A DNA stretch of 64,000 nucleotides from contig NZ_VCQN01000002.1 in assembly GCF_005938125.1 (NCBI RefSeq), forward strand, positions 496,001 through 560,000, in the 5' to 3' direction. Made by a program: the position numbers and the translations under genes. Numbering within the stretch: the first letter of the stretch is position 1; each line of letters begins with the position of its first letter. The DNA is from Bacillus sp. BHET2 (lineage in GTDB: Bacteria > Bacillota > Bacilli > Bacillales > Bacillaceae_B). Below the pieces are notes generated by a model. The model saw only the letters and a program-made list of their open reading frames with translations, was not told where the DNA came from and did no database searches. Of this stretch, positions 56,551 to 64,000 are shown piece after piece.

Positions 56551-57957
56551 TCAAGATTCACATGCTAATTCGTAAATCGCCTGGGCATATATTGCCGTAG
56601 CTTTGAGGAGATCCTCTATATGCATATACTCATCCTTTTGGTGAGCAATGTCTTCACGGCCAGGGAATAGCGCCCCGAAGGCTACGCCAGCTTCTAGGCT
56701 TCTCGCGTATGTTCCTCCGCCGATACTTAATAACTCTCCTCTTTCACCGGTTTGATCTTCATATACTTTTTTCAACGTCTGGACGAGTTCATCATCCTTG
56801 GAAACGTGATGTGGTTTGCTGTCTGTGAAATTCTCGATTGAATAGCCTTCGATGTTATCAATGATGGCTTTGCCTTTTTTCATATCAAACGTCACTGGAT
56901 AACGCATGTTCAAGCCCAATCGTCCGCCTTCAGCTTCTGAATAACGCAGCTTTCCAACATTGATGGTCAAGTCCCCCGTTATATCATCAGTATAACTAAC
57001 ACCAAGCTGAACCCCTCTCGAGTCTTTGAAGAAATGCTTCTTCGTAAACTCAAAGAACTGCTTACCTTGTGACGACAGTGGCAGATTCGACAAGAAAGCT
57101 GCGAGATATAGACCTGCATTCTTTCCATTGTCTGGCTCCATCCCGTGTGAAGATACGCCTTCAACCTCAAGGATAAGTTCACCGTTTTCGATATAATAGT
57201 TTCCTTTGATGCCTTCTTCTTTCGTGAAGATTTCAAAGTTTTGCACCCATTTTGTATGATCTTCATCGACGAAAAGGATCGCCTTTGCATAATCCGGGAC
57301 CATGTTGTAGCGACGACCAGACTCAAAGGAAAGGACTTTAATTCCTGATTCTAAAACCTCTAAAGCCTTTACTTGCACCAAATCATAATCTGCGATCCCT
57401 TTTTCCGCATGGATGATCGGGAAATCGGCATCAGGAGCAAATCCCATCGTTGGCATTTCCTCTTTTTTGAAATAATGCTCCACGCATCTCCAGTCGCTTT
57501 CTTCATCTGTTCCAATGATCATCCGAATCCGTTTAGTAAAAGCAGGATCAAGATCCTTTACGATTTTCATAGCGTAATAAGCAGCCATTGTAGGGCCCTT
57601 GTCATCGATCGCTCCACGTGCGTAAATCTTTCCGTCCTTTATTTCTCCGCCATAAGGATCAACACTCCATCCATCACCTTCTGGAACAACATCCACATGG
57701 CAAAGGATGCCGAGGAGATCCTTGCCATCCCCAAACTCTAAATGGCCGGCAAGGTGATCGACATTTTTAGGAGTGAAGCCGTCTTTTTCCCCTAAAGTCA
57801 AAAGGTAATCCAGTGCTTCCTTCACACCCTTGCCAAGCGGTGCACCCTCTGTTACATTTTCTTCGTCCAGCACGCTTTTAATTTGAAGGAACCCCTGTAA
57901 GTCATTTAGCAAATCGTCTTTCCGCTTTTCCACTTCATTCGTCCAATTAATACTCAT
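56551..57957 (-). CDS. pepV: Dipeptidase PepV, M20 family
   Basis: A 468-residue cytosolic zinc dipeptidase. The metal-binding GILCHVDVVPEGDGW (near residue 84), ARGAIDDKGPTMAAYYA (near 118, bridging Asp) and GTDEESDWRCVEHYF (near 152, Glu-Glu) are M20 landmarks. It corresponds to B. subtilis ytjP. It degrades dipeptides, including some with D-amino acids, and shares an operon with dat. The promoter probably lies in the 450-nt gap upstream. Confidence 0.95.
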   Translation of the reverse strand: MSINWTNEVEKRKDDLLNDLQGFLQIKSVLDEENVTEGAPLGKGVKEALDYLLTLGEKDGFTPKNVDHLAGHLEFGDGKDLLGILCHVDVVPEGDGWSVDPYGGEIKDGKIYARGAIDDKGPTMAAYYAMKIVKDLDPAFTKRIRMIIGTDEESDWRCVEHYFKKEEMPTMGFAPDADFPIIHAEKGIADYDLVQVKALEVLESGIKVLSFESGRRYNMVPDYAKAILFVDEDHTKWVQNFEIFTKEEGIKGNYYIENGELILEVEGVSSHGMEPDNGKNAGLYLAAFLSNLPLSSQGKQFFEFTKKHFFKDSRGVQLGVSYTDDITGDLTINVGKLRYSEAEGGRLGLNMRYPVTFDMKKGKAIIDNIEGYSIENFTDSKPHHVSKDDELVQTLKKVYEDQTGERGELLSIGGGTYARSLEAGVAFGALFPGREDIAHQKDEYMHIEDLLKATAIYAQAIYELACES

Positions 57958-58407
57958 TTGCTTCCACCTGCTTTATATGTATTTCATTCCCTTATCATTT
58001 TATACTGTTTAGCGTGGAAATCCAAACAGGGAGAATTCCGCTATTTTAATAAAGAGCTCTTGTTCGATTTCATAAGCCTACAGCTTAACTGGATGGAAAT
58101 AGGGGAATAGATGCATAATTAAAGACAAGAAAACCATATAAAAACATATTCATTACATAATTTTAGTATTTTCATCATATTATAGGAATACAACCATCAA
58201 CTTACTACGTAAATTGTTTGTAAATTTGGACAATATCCTAGAAATTTTGTCGGTTTAGGGTTACAATGTAATTGTCTGACATCTTATGAGATAACTTATA
58301 TGTAGAAAAGGGGTTGTCTAAAGCGCATAGTACATATGGTAGCACGTGAGGTGCACAAGTGACGCATGTAGTCTTGCCTTTCGGAAAAATGATGAGGGAG
58401 TGGTTTT
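57958..58407. other. 450-nt AT-rich gene-free region between pepV and ytzE
   Basis: No ORF with a plausible start was found on either strand. It must hold the divergent promoters of pepV and ytzE. No terminator or strong palindrome is present, so a small RNA or leader cannot be excluded or supported. Confidence 0.4.
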
Positions 58408-58629
58408 TTGAAACCTTCAACCAATCGTATGCTAACTAGAATCAAAGCTGTATACATGTACATTAATCAGAAAGGTACTGTAACAACTCAAGATCTTGTA
58501 GACGAATTTGGCATTACTCCTCGCACCATACAAAGAGACCTCAACGTGTTAGAGTACAATGACTTGGTTCAAAGCCCAAGTCGGGGTCAATGGACAACCA
58601 CAAAGAAGAAAGTAAAGATGACATCATAA
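58408..58629 (+). CDS. ytzE: DeoR-type HTH small protein YtzE
   Basis: A 73-residue DNA-binding protein that is little more than a DeoR winged helix-turn-helix (VTTQDLVDEFGITPRTIQRDLNVLEYNDLVQS). The start is TTG, with GAGGGAGTGG 4-8 nt upstream. There is no ligand domain, and the length matches YtzE of B. subtilis. Its target is unknown. The stop is directly followed by the 126-nt hairpin repeats. Confidence 0.88.
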   Translation: MKPSTNRMLTRIKAVYMYINQKGTVTTQDLVDEFGITPRTIQRDLNVLEYNDLVQSPSRGQWTTTKKKVKMTS

Positions 58630-58917
58630 TAGAAAAGCGGAAGGGCTTTGCCCAGAGGCGACAAGCATATGACGAACCTGCCAAAAAGGCGGGTTTTTGC
58701 CTTTTTGGCAGGTTTGGCTTATGACCTCGAGCCTCTAAGCCCTGGAGCTGGACAATAGAAAAGCGGAGGCGGCTCGTACAGAGGCGACAAGCATAAGTCG
58801 AACCTGCCGGAAAGGCGCACTTTGCCTTTTTGGCAGGTTTGACTTATGACCTCGAGCCTCTAGCCGCCGGAGCTGGACATATTGAAAAGCGGAAGGGCTT
58901 TGCCCAGAGGCGACCGA
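58630..58917. repeat. Tandem 126-nt hairpin repeat, locus II (two full units and a partial third)
   Basis: Units begin at 58630, 58756 and about 58882, the same 126-nt period as locus I. The outer stem of the first unit is aagggct with agccct, of the second ggcggct with agccgcc. Inner stems are gaacctgcc with ggcaggttt. Conserved single-strand blocks include gaaaagcgg, cagaggcgacaagcat, gacctcgagcctct and ggagctggaca. The third unit stops after gaggcgac, next to the ytzG terminator. Confidence 0.85.
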
Positions 58918-58921
58918 TAAT

Positions 58922-58970
58922 CAAAAAGACGGGAGAACACCTTTAGTTAAAGGTGTTCTCCCGTCTTTAG
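58922..58970 (-). terminator. Terminator after ytzG
   Basis: A perfect 20-bp stem aaagacgggagaacaccttt with its complement, loop of 4 nt, and a T-run on the minus strand. Confidence 0.94.
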
Positions 58971-58973
58971 TCT

Positions 58974-59693
58974 TTACTCAGGTTTGTATTCCTTCAATTG
59001 CGTGACTTCCTCTTCGGTTAACTCACGGTACTCACCAAGTTCCAGATCTTCATCCAGCTCAAGGGGACCCATCGTCAAGCGTTTCAGATATACGACACGC
59101 TTCCCAACACTTTCAAACATTCTTTTCACTTGATGGAATTTCCCTTCAGTAATCGTCAATTCGATATCTGACGTTAAACCGGATTTTAAGATTGTCAATT
59201 CCCCAGGCTTTGTTTCATAGCCATCTTCCAATGTAACACCTTTTTTGAAAGCTTCCACATCTGCTTCAGTTACTTCCCCTTCAATGACGGCAAAGTACGT
59301 TTTTGGCACATGGCGTTTAGGAGATAGCAGCTGGTGGGATAACTGACCATCATTCGTGATCAATAGGAAGCCTTCTGTGTCTTTATCAAGTCTCCCTACT
59401 GGAAACGGACTAAATATTTGATCATCCATTTGAAGTAAGTCAATCACCGTTTCATCTTGACCATCTTCTGTAGCGGATATCACTCCCGGAGGCTTATTCA
59501 TCAGGAGGTAGATGTACTCACGATACTCAACCTGCTCCCCGTACAACAGAACCGTATCTTTTTCTGTATTAATATGGACCTTACCGTCTTTTACGACCTC
59601 TCCATTTACTTGGAGACCTCCGTCCTTTAATAGCTTCTTAACTTCTTTCCTGCTGCCATGACCCATATTGGCAAGCATTTTATCTATTCTCAT
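58974..59693 (-). CDS. ytzG: RsuA-family pseudouridine synthase YtzG
   Basis: A 239-residue enzyme that converts a specific uridine in rRNA to pseudouridine. An S4-like RNA-binding domain (residues 1-55) precedes the catalytic domain with GRLDKDTEGFLLITNDG near residue 102 (catalytic Asp). Which rRNA site is modified is not shown; RsuA acts on 16S U516. The ATG at 59693 follows GGAGAGTG, and the preceding in-frame ATG 9 nt upstream is too near to that site. Confidence 0.93.
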   Translation of the reverse strand: MRIDKMLANMGHGSRKEVKKLLKDGGLQVNGEVVKDGKVHINTEKDTVLLYGEQVEYREYIYLLMNKPPGVISATEDGQDETVIDLLQMDDQIFSPFPVGRLDKDTEGFLLITNDGQLSHQLLSPKRHVPKTYFAVIEGEVTEADVEAFKKGVTLEDGYETKPGELTILKSGLTSDIELTITEGKFHQVKRMFESVGKRVVYLKRLTMGPLELDEDLELGEYRELTEEEVTQLKEYKPE

Positions 59694-59744
59694 ATGATTC
59701 ACTCTCCGTTTATTGTGGATTGTTTTGGTGCATTTCTCTTACGA

Positions 59745-59783
59745 TAAAAAAAGGGATGATCGGTATGTATCATCCCTTTTTTC
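59745..59783 (-). terminator. Terminator after ytgP
   Basis: Stem aagggatgat / atcatccctt with a run of seven T on the minus strand. Confidence 0.9.
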
Positions 59784-59785
59784 AC

Positions 59786-61405
59786 TTACCCTATCCGCAG
59801 TTTACTGCGAATCTTGGTGATTTTATCTCCAAATAATCGATCGGCCAATTTACTTCTTAAACTGAGATAGAAATAAACGAGTGCTCCTACTCCGCCGCAG
59901 ATGGCTACTAGCAGGATGGACTGGAATCCTGTCTCTGGATTAAGGAATTTAACGAGAACAGTATATAACACTAACACAACGACGGCCATTATCGCATTCA
60001 GTGCCCCAATGAACATGGTTCTTCTGATGATCAACCCGAATTGGTATCTAGCATACTTCTTGATGACATACAGATTGATTAGAATCGCCGCTACATAGCC
60101 AAGTGTGGTCGCAAGGACAGCTCCTTGCGTTTCAAACAGGCGAATCAATGGAATGTTCAAGACTAGCTTGAGAAGCAAGCCGACCAGTAAGCTGAAAATC
60201 GTAAACTTCTGTTCATCAATTCCTTGAAGGATCGCTGCTGTAACCGCAAATAAGGCAAATAGGATCGCTACAGGTGCATATGACCGCAATATCGATGTCC
60301 CTAATGCATCGCTATGATAGAACATCGTATACATCGGCTCAGCTAAAAGGGCAAGTCCTAATGCTGCCGGTACTGTTAAGAACAACAGGATTTGGAACGT
60401 TTGGTCAATGTTTCTTCGCATGGTTTTCCGGTCGCCACTCGTATAAGAAGTCGTAATCAATGGAATTAAGGTCATCGAAAACGCGGTTGCTAAAGATACT
60501 GGAATAATCACAAGCTTATGGGTATAGAAGTTCAATACGGCAAAGGCATGATCGGATACCTTGGCATTTCCGATGTCATCCATCGCTGTATTAAAGGTAA
60601 TCTGATCAACGAGTTGGAACAAAGGATTGGCAAGTCCAACAAAAATGAACGGAATCGAGTAGGCAATGATTTCTTTGTACATCGATTTCAACGAAACTTC
60701 TTCGTTTCCCCGGTCCTCTTCCAATAGCTCATCCAAATGGGGCTTGCGTTTATACCAGTACCATATCAACGCTCCAAGACTAGCAAGCCCGCCGACAAAT
60801 GCAGCAAATGTCGCGACAGAGATGGCGGTTGTCACGGTACCACCCAATATGTTTAAGACGACATAGATTCCGCCCAGTAAGAAGACAATCCGGACAATCT
60901 GTTCAATCACCTGAGAAACCGCCGTCGGTCCCATCGATTGATGACCTTGGAAGAATCCCCGGATCAAACTCATAAACGGAATGATGATCAAGGCAAAACT
61001 TACGGCCCGAATGACAGTGGTTACCTGATCAACAGAAATGACCTGTTCATTACTTTTGATTGTCATTCCGGCAAAGATTGGCGCAAATGCATACATAATG
61101 AGGAACGATACGATTCCCGTTAATGTCATCAGAACCAAACCTGATTTAAATAACCTTCGCCCTACCGCATATTCTCCTATGGCATTATATTTTGACACAA
61201 ATTTCGAAACCGCCAGCGGCACTCCTGCAGTTGCGACAGTCAGAAAGATGGTATAGGGTACATATCCATATTGATATAGGGACGCCCCTTCTTCATGACC
61301 TTTAAGCAAATCATCAAACGGTATAACATAAAAAAGACCCAAAAACTTCGAAATAAAGGTCCCTAACGTTAAGATAAACGTTCCTCTTATTAATTTAGAT
61401 GACAT
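59786..61405 (-). CDS. ytgP: MATE/MOP-type lipid II flippase YtgP
   Basis: A 539-residue polysaccharide-export type membrane protein with about 14 helices. The N-terminus KLIRGTFILTLGTFISKFLGLFYVIPF and RGFFQGHQSMGPTAVSQVIEQIVRI match the MOP family. B. subtilis YtgP (MurJ) is one of two lipid II flippases. It is expected to flip undecaprenyl-linked peptidoglycan precursor across the membrane; the adjacent oxidoreductase is divergent. The start is the ATG after GAGAGGG. Confidence 0.93.
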   Translation of the reverse strand: MSSKLIRGTFILTLGTFISKFLGLFYVIPFDDLLKGHEEGASLYQYGYVPYTIFLTVATAGVPLAVSKFVSKYNAIGEYAVGRRLFKSGLVLMTLTGIVSFLIMYAFAPIFAGMTIKSNEQVISVDQVTTVIRAVSFALIIIPFMSLIRGFFQGHQSMGPTAVSQVIEQIVRIVFLLGGIYVVLNILGGTVTTAISVATFAAFVGGLASLGALIWYWYKRKPHLDELLEEDRGNEEVSLKSMYKEIIAYSIPFIFVGLANPLFQLVDQITFNTAMDDIGNAKVSDHAFAVLNFYTHKLVIIPVSLATAFSMTLIPLITTSYTSGDRKTMRRNIDQTFQILLFLTVPAALGLALLAEPMYTMFYHSDALGTSILRSYAPVAILFALFAVTAAILQGIDEQKFTIFSLLVGLLLKLVLNIPLIRLFETQGAVLATTLGYVAAILINLYVIKKYARYQFGLIIRRTMFIGALNAIMAVVVLVLYTVLVKFLNPETGFQSILLVAICGGVGALVYFYLSLRSKLADRLFGDKITKIRSKLRIG

Positions 61406-61479
61406 AGTATCCCTCTCTATATATCTTGTTGCTCGTTAGACAAACAAAATAGTATCATGCTTGAAAATTTACACACTAT

Positions 61480-61495
61480 CAGTAGTTTACTACTG
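61480..61495. promoter_or_regulatory. Palindrome in the ytgP-ytfP gap
   Basis: cagtag-ttta-ctactg is a perfect 6-bp inverted repeat centred between divergent genes, operator-like in shape. Confidence 0.4.
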
Positions 61496-61526
61496 TACGA
61501 ATCGAATGACAATTTTTTTCGAATTG

Positions 61527-61555
61527 TTGTTTTTAATTCCCATCCCATTTAAAAT
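61527..61555 (+). promoter_or_regulatory. Possible sigma-A promoter of ytfP
   Basis: TTGTTT (61527-61532) and TAAAAT (61550-61555) are 17 bp apart, 55 nt before the start codon. Confidence 0.5.
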
Positions 61556-61610
61556 AAGGAGAAACTTCTTTTGGAGAACCGAAAGAGCAAAACTAAAAGT
61601 TGGTGGAAAA

Positions 61611-62873
61611 ATGGTAAAGAAATATGATGTCATCGTCATAGGCGGAGGGCCTTCCGGTTTAATGGCCAGTATCGCAGCCGGAGAGAACGGTGCGAAGGTC
61701 CTTCTTGTAGATAAAGGAACGAAGCTCGGAAGAAAACTCGCCATTTCCGGAGGCGGTCGCTGTAACGTGACCAACAGGCTCCCGGTAGAGGAAATCATCA
61801 AGCATATCCCAGGGAACGGACGTTTCTTATACAGTGCGTTTTCTGAATTTAATAATGAAGATATCATCTCTTTCTTCGAGAACCTGGGAATACAGTTGAA
61901 AGAGGAAGATCACGGACGTATGTTCCCTGTTTCCAACCGGGCATTGGACGTTGTGGAAGCTCTATTAAACCGAATGCAGGAATTGAAGATAGACACACGG
62001 TTGAGCACAAGTGTGGAAGATGTTCTATACGAAAATGGCCAAACGGTCGGCATCCTCTTGAAAGATGGGGGAACGATTGCTGCAGATGCTGTCGTGATTG
62101 CGGTTGGAGGAAGGTCCGTCCCTCACACTGGATCAACGGGAGATGGATACCCTTGGGCCACAAAAGCCGGGCATACAATCACGGATTTATTCCCGACTGA
62201 AGTTCCCCTTACATCGGACGAGCCTTTTATTAAGAAGAAAGAGCTTCAAGGCCTTTCTTTGCGCAGTGTTGACTTAAGTGTGATGAATCCGAAAGGAAAA
62301 AAAATCATCACCCATAAAATGGATATGATTTTTACACATTTGGGAATTTCCGGACCGGCCGTTCTTCGCTGCAGTCAATACGTGGTAAAGGCCATGAAGA
62401 AATGGAACTTGACTCATGTTGCCATGCAGATCGACTCCATGCCCGAGCAAAATGAAGAACAACTTTTCCAGTCCCTTCATAAGCAGGTGAAAGAAGATGG
62501 GAAGAAGGCCGCGAAGAACCTTTTCAAAGGATTAGTACCAGAGAGATACCTGTTATTTCTACTGGACCAGGCAAACATTGATCACGATGAAAAAGGAGAT
62601 CATATCTCATCAGAAAAAATCCGTCATTTCACAAAGCTGTTAAAGCAATTCACCTTCAACGTGAACGGCACGTTATCGATCGATAAAGCCTTTGTGACCG
62701 GTGGCGGTGTATCTATCAAAGAAATCGAACCAAAAACCATGGCTTCGAAGAAAATGAACGGCCTCTTCTTCTGTGGAGAAGTACTCGACATCCACGGATA
62801 TACAGGCGGATATAATATCACCTCAGCCCTCGTCACAGGCAGACTTGCCGGTTTTAATGCAGGGAAAGTTTAA
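61611..62873 (+). CDS. ytfP: HI0933-family FAD-dependent oxidoreductase YtfP
   Basis: A 420-residue flavoprotein. The N-terminal FAD motif [21 protein letters not shown] (residues 8-28), [16 protein letters not shown] near 45 and the C-terminal [24 protein letters not shown] are features of the HI0933/BaiN family. The reaction is unknown in Bacillus. ATG 61611 follows TTGGTGG and gives the B. subtilis length; the frame stays open 150 nt upstream but lacks a site there. Confidence 0.92.
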   Translation: MVKKYDVIVIGGGPSGLMASIAAGENGAKVLLVDKGTKLGRKLAISGGGRCNVTNRLPVEEIIKHIPGNGRFLYSAFSEFNNEDIISFFENLGIQLKEEDHGRMFPVSNRALDVVEALLNRMQELKIDTRLSTSVEDVLYENGQTVGILLKDGGTIAADAVVIAVGGRSVPHTGSTGDGYPWATKAGHTITDLFPTEVPLTSDEPFIKKKELQGLSLRSVDLSVMNPKGKKIITHKMDMIFTHLGISGPAVLRCSQYVVKAMKKWNLTHVAMQIDSMPEQNEEQLFQSLHKQVKEDGKKAAKNLFKGLVPERYLLFLLDQANIDHDEKGDHISSEKIRHFTKLLKQFTFNVNGTLSIDKAFVTGGGVSIKEIEPKTMASKKMNGLFFCGEVLDIHGYTGGYNITSALVTGRLAGFNAGKV

Positions 62874-62883
62874 GGTAATAAAA

Positions 62884-62926
62884 AGAAAGGTTGATCCTCA
62901 TTCATTGAGCGATCAACCTTTTTATT
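62884..62926. terminator. Bidirectional terminator between ytfP and cse60
   Basis: Stem aaaggttgatc / gatcaaccttt with T-runs on both sides. It overlaps the cse60 stop. Confidence 0.9.
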
Positions 62927-63104
62927 TTCGATAAACGACCATAGCGGAGAAACAATAGATTTGATCCTCTATTTCTTCTGACATAGCAGCTACATGGTAT
63001 TTAATATCGACGATCTTTTTATCTTCCAATTTACTGAGAAATTGGTTCATATCCTTTTCTAAATCTTTCTCATGCTCGTAGTCGAAGACTTTTACTTGGA
63101 TCAT
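62922..63104 (-). CDS. cse60: Sporulation protein Cse60
   Basis: A 60-residue protein that matches Cse60 in length and in its KVFDYEHEKDLEKDMNQFLS segment. In B. subtilis cse60 is transcribed in the mother cell by sigma-E. The ATG at 63104 follows GGGAGGGA; a longer frame upstream lacks a site. A weak sigma-E-like -10, cgatacta, lies about 45 nt upstream. Function in sporulation is unknown. Confidence 0.85.
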   Translation of the reverse strand: MIQVKVFDYEHEKDLEKDMNQFLSKLEDKKIVDIKYHVAAMSEEIEDQIYCFSAMVVYRK

Positions 63105-63227
63105 AGGGCTCCCTCCCGGATTGTTTTTGCTACTAGTATCGTCAGAATAGTTAATTTTCAAACAATTCGATGCGCGTGATTTTTTATATGGGGTAGAAAG
63201 GTGTTGGGAGGGCAACATTTTCGATTT

Positions 63228-63327
63228 CGCCGTTAAATGTTGATTATCGCCGTTATATCACGTATTTCGCCGTTAAATTCAGAATTTCGCCGTTATAATG
63301 AAAATCTCGCCGTTAAATCAATTGTTG
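63228..63327. repeat. 20-nt periodic intergenic array E (core cgccgtta)
   Basis: Cores cgccgtta start at 63228, 63248, 63268, 63288 and 63308, an exact 20-nt period with five intact cores. Unit 3 differs from unit 4 of array C at one base, and unit 4 shares tataatg with unit 5 of array C. It lies between cse60 and ytwF, 40 kb from array C. Confidence 0.88.
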
Positions 63328-63390
63328 TCACTCCAAATTCACGCATCATCAGCCCTCACACACCCATTTCTACTCCAAATACCTCCAATT

Positions 63391-63432
63391 GAAAAAAGCA
63401 CATCCCTTTTTATAAAAAGGATGTGCTTTTCC
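63391..63432 (-). terminator. Terminator after ytwF
   Basis: Stem agcacatcctttt / aaaagggatgtgct with a T-run on the minus strand. Confidence 0.9.
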
Positions 63433-63444
63433 ATCAAACTCACA

Positions 63445-63759
63445 TTATTTCTTCTCAGCTGTTTCCCCTGACCAGTTCATCATGCCGCCTTCCATGTTTA
63501 CCACTTTATAGCCTTGTTCCTGCATATAATGAGCAACATTTCCACTGCGATTTCCTGAACGGCAGATAAAGATATACTCTTTATCCTTTTCAAATTGATC
63601 CAGTGACTCAGGGATTTCACCCATCTTGATGTGCTTCGCTCCTGGGATCATTCCCTCTTCCACTTCTTCATCCTCACGAACATCCACTAAAAGCAAATCT
63701 TCACCATTACTCAACTTTTTCTCTAACTCATCCGTCGTAATCGTTTTAATTGTATCCAT
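63445..63759 (-). CDS. ytwF: Rhodanese-domain protein YtwF
   Basis: A 104-residue single rhodanese domain that handles sulfane sulfur. The active-site cysteine is C66 in FICRSGNRS. The third of three consecutive ATG codons is used because AAAGGA lies 8 nt before it. The sulfur donor and acceptor are unknown. The gene follows the MITE-like element and is near leuS, as in B. subtilis. Confidence 0.92.
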   Translation of the reverse strand: MDTIKTITTDELEKKLSNGEDLLLVDVREDEEVEEGMIPGAKHIKMGEIPESLDQFEKDKEYIFICRSGNRSGNVAHYMQEQGYKVVNMEGGMMNWSGETAEKK

Positions 63760-63829
63760 CATCATCTTCCTTTCAACATTATTCACCATGATTATACCAA
63801 ACCAAGTCCCCTAAACAAAAAAATCAGAT

Positions 63830-63908
63830 TGAGGGACGGACCTCAAAGAAAGGCTGATTTAAAGCGATTTACGCTTAAAATCATGTCCATTTCAAGGTCC
63901 GTCCCTCA
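63830..63908. repeat. 79-nt MITE-like inverted-repeat element
   Basis: The ends, tgagggacggacct and its complement aggtccgtccctca, are perfect inverted repeats of 14 nt. Inside, tgatttaaagcg pairs with cgcttaaaatca (one mismatch) around atttac, so nearly the whole element folds back. There is no transposase. It lies in the 170 nt between leuS and ytwF. Confidence 0.75.
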
Positions 63909-63927
63909 CATTTACTCACATTTATTA

Positions 63928-64000
63928 TTAGTTCGCTACGATGTTGACTAGTTTGCCTGGTACGGCGATGACTTTGCGGATGGTTTTGCCTTCTATTTGG
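63928..64000 (-). CDS. leuS: Leucyl-tRNA synthetase, C-terminal end (partial)
   Basis: The last 23 codons and the stop of leuS enter the window from the right edge on the minus strand. The reading frame gives QIEGKTIRKVIAVPGKLVN followed by IVAN and TAA, the conserved C-terminus of bacterial LeuRS. The rest of the gene lies outside. Confidence 0.9.
   Translation of the reverse strand, partial: QIEGKTIRKVIAVPGKLVNIVAN

Noticed and set aside
58238-58420. Minus-strand 60-residue ORF in the pepV-ytzE gap
   Set aside because: No ribosome site, biased composition, and it overlaps the ytzE start region.

Overview
The window is a chromosomal segment of a spore-forming Bacillaceae bacterium (Bacillus sensu lato). 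The evidence is strong GGAGG-type ribosome binding sites, GTG and TTG starts, a tyrosine T-box, an S4-type rpsD leader, cre-like CcpA sites, sporulation genes (cse60, refZ) and gene order that largely follows the B. subtilis region running from hisJ through rpsD-tyrS-acsA-acuABC-motPS-ccpA-aroA, ytxGHJ, murC, sftA, ytpPQR, ytoP, ytnP, trmB, amyX, ytlPQR, dat, pepV, ytgP and ytfP to leuS. No prophage, CRISPR array, rRNA or tRNA was seen. Genus placement beyond that is not supported by what can be read here.

Layout. 1-7.8 kb: hisJ, refZ, the free-methionine-sulfoxide reductase gene, a PAP2 phosphatase, a methionine gamma-lyase and the GAF-GGDEF protein YtrP. 7.9-13.9 kb: rpsD with its leader, tyrS with a T-box, and a class A penicillin-binding protein. 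14.1-22.7 kb: the acetyl-CoA synthetase gene with its acetylation control genes (acsA divergent from acuABC), a lipoprotein of unknown role, and ccpA with the sodium stator genes motP-motS. 23.2-30.4 kb: aroA, an FtsA-like ATPase with an unusual C-terminal extension, the general-stress ytx genes and an M29 aminopeptidase. 30.7-43.4 kb: murC, a nicotinate phosphoribosyltransferase, sftA, ytpRQP, a PfoR-like membrane protein, ytoQ and a peptide transporter. 43.6-64 kb: a small Cys/Arg repeat protein, an ITPase-like protein, peptidases, lactonase, trmB, pullulanase and the ytl operon, amino-acid genes, ytgP, ytfP, cse60, ytwF and the 3' end of leuS.

How genes work together. AcsA makes acetyl-CoA. 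AcuA and AcuC are its acetylating and deacetylating enzymes and AcuB is a CBS-ACT partner. A cre-like site lies between the divergent genes and the CcpA regulator is encoded 5 kb away. MotP and MotS overlap by 11 nt and form one stator. SftA, MurC, YtgP and the class A PBP all serve division and wall growth. Most transcription units end in clear intrinsic terminators, often shared by convergent genes.

The most interesting content is intergenic. Five arrays (8.95, 14.0, 23.0, 30.5 and 63.2 kb) consist of short cores spaced at a rigid 20 nt (25 nt in one) with diverged filler; each array has its own core, yet filler segments recur in the same order between arrays. Two loci (37.1 and 58.6 kb) carry tandem 126-nt hairpin units whose stems covary between copies. 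Three palindromic elements surround hisJ, and a 79-nt MITE-like inverted repeat sits upstream of ytwF. None encodes a protein. They are the best candidates for something not yet described.
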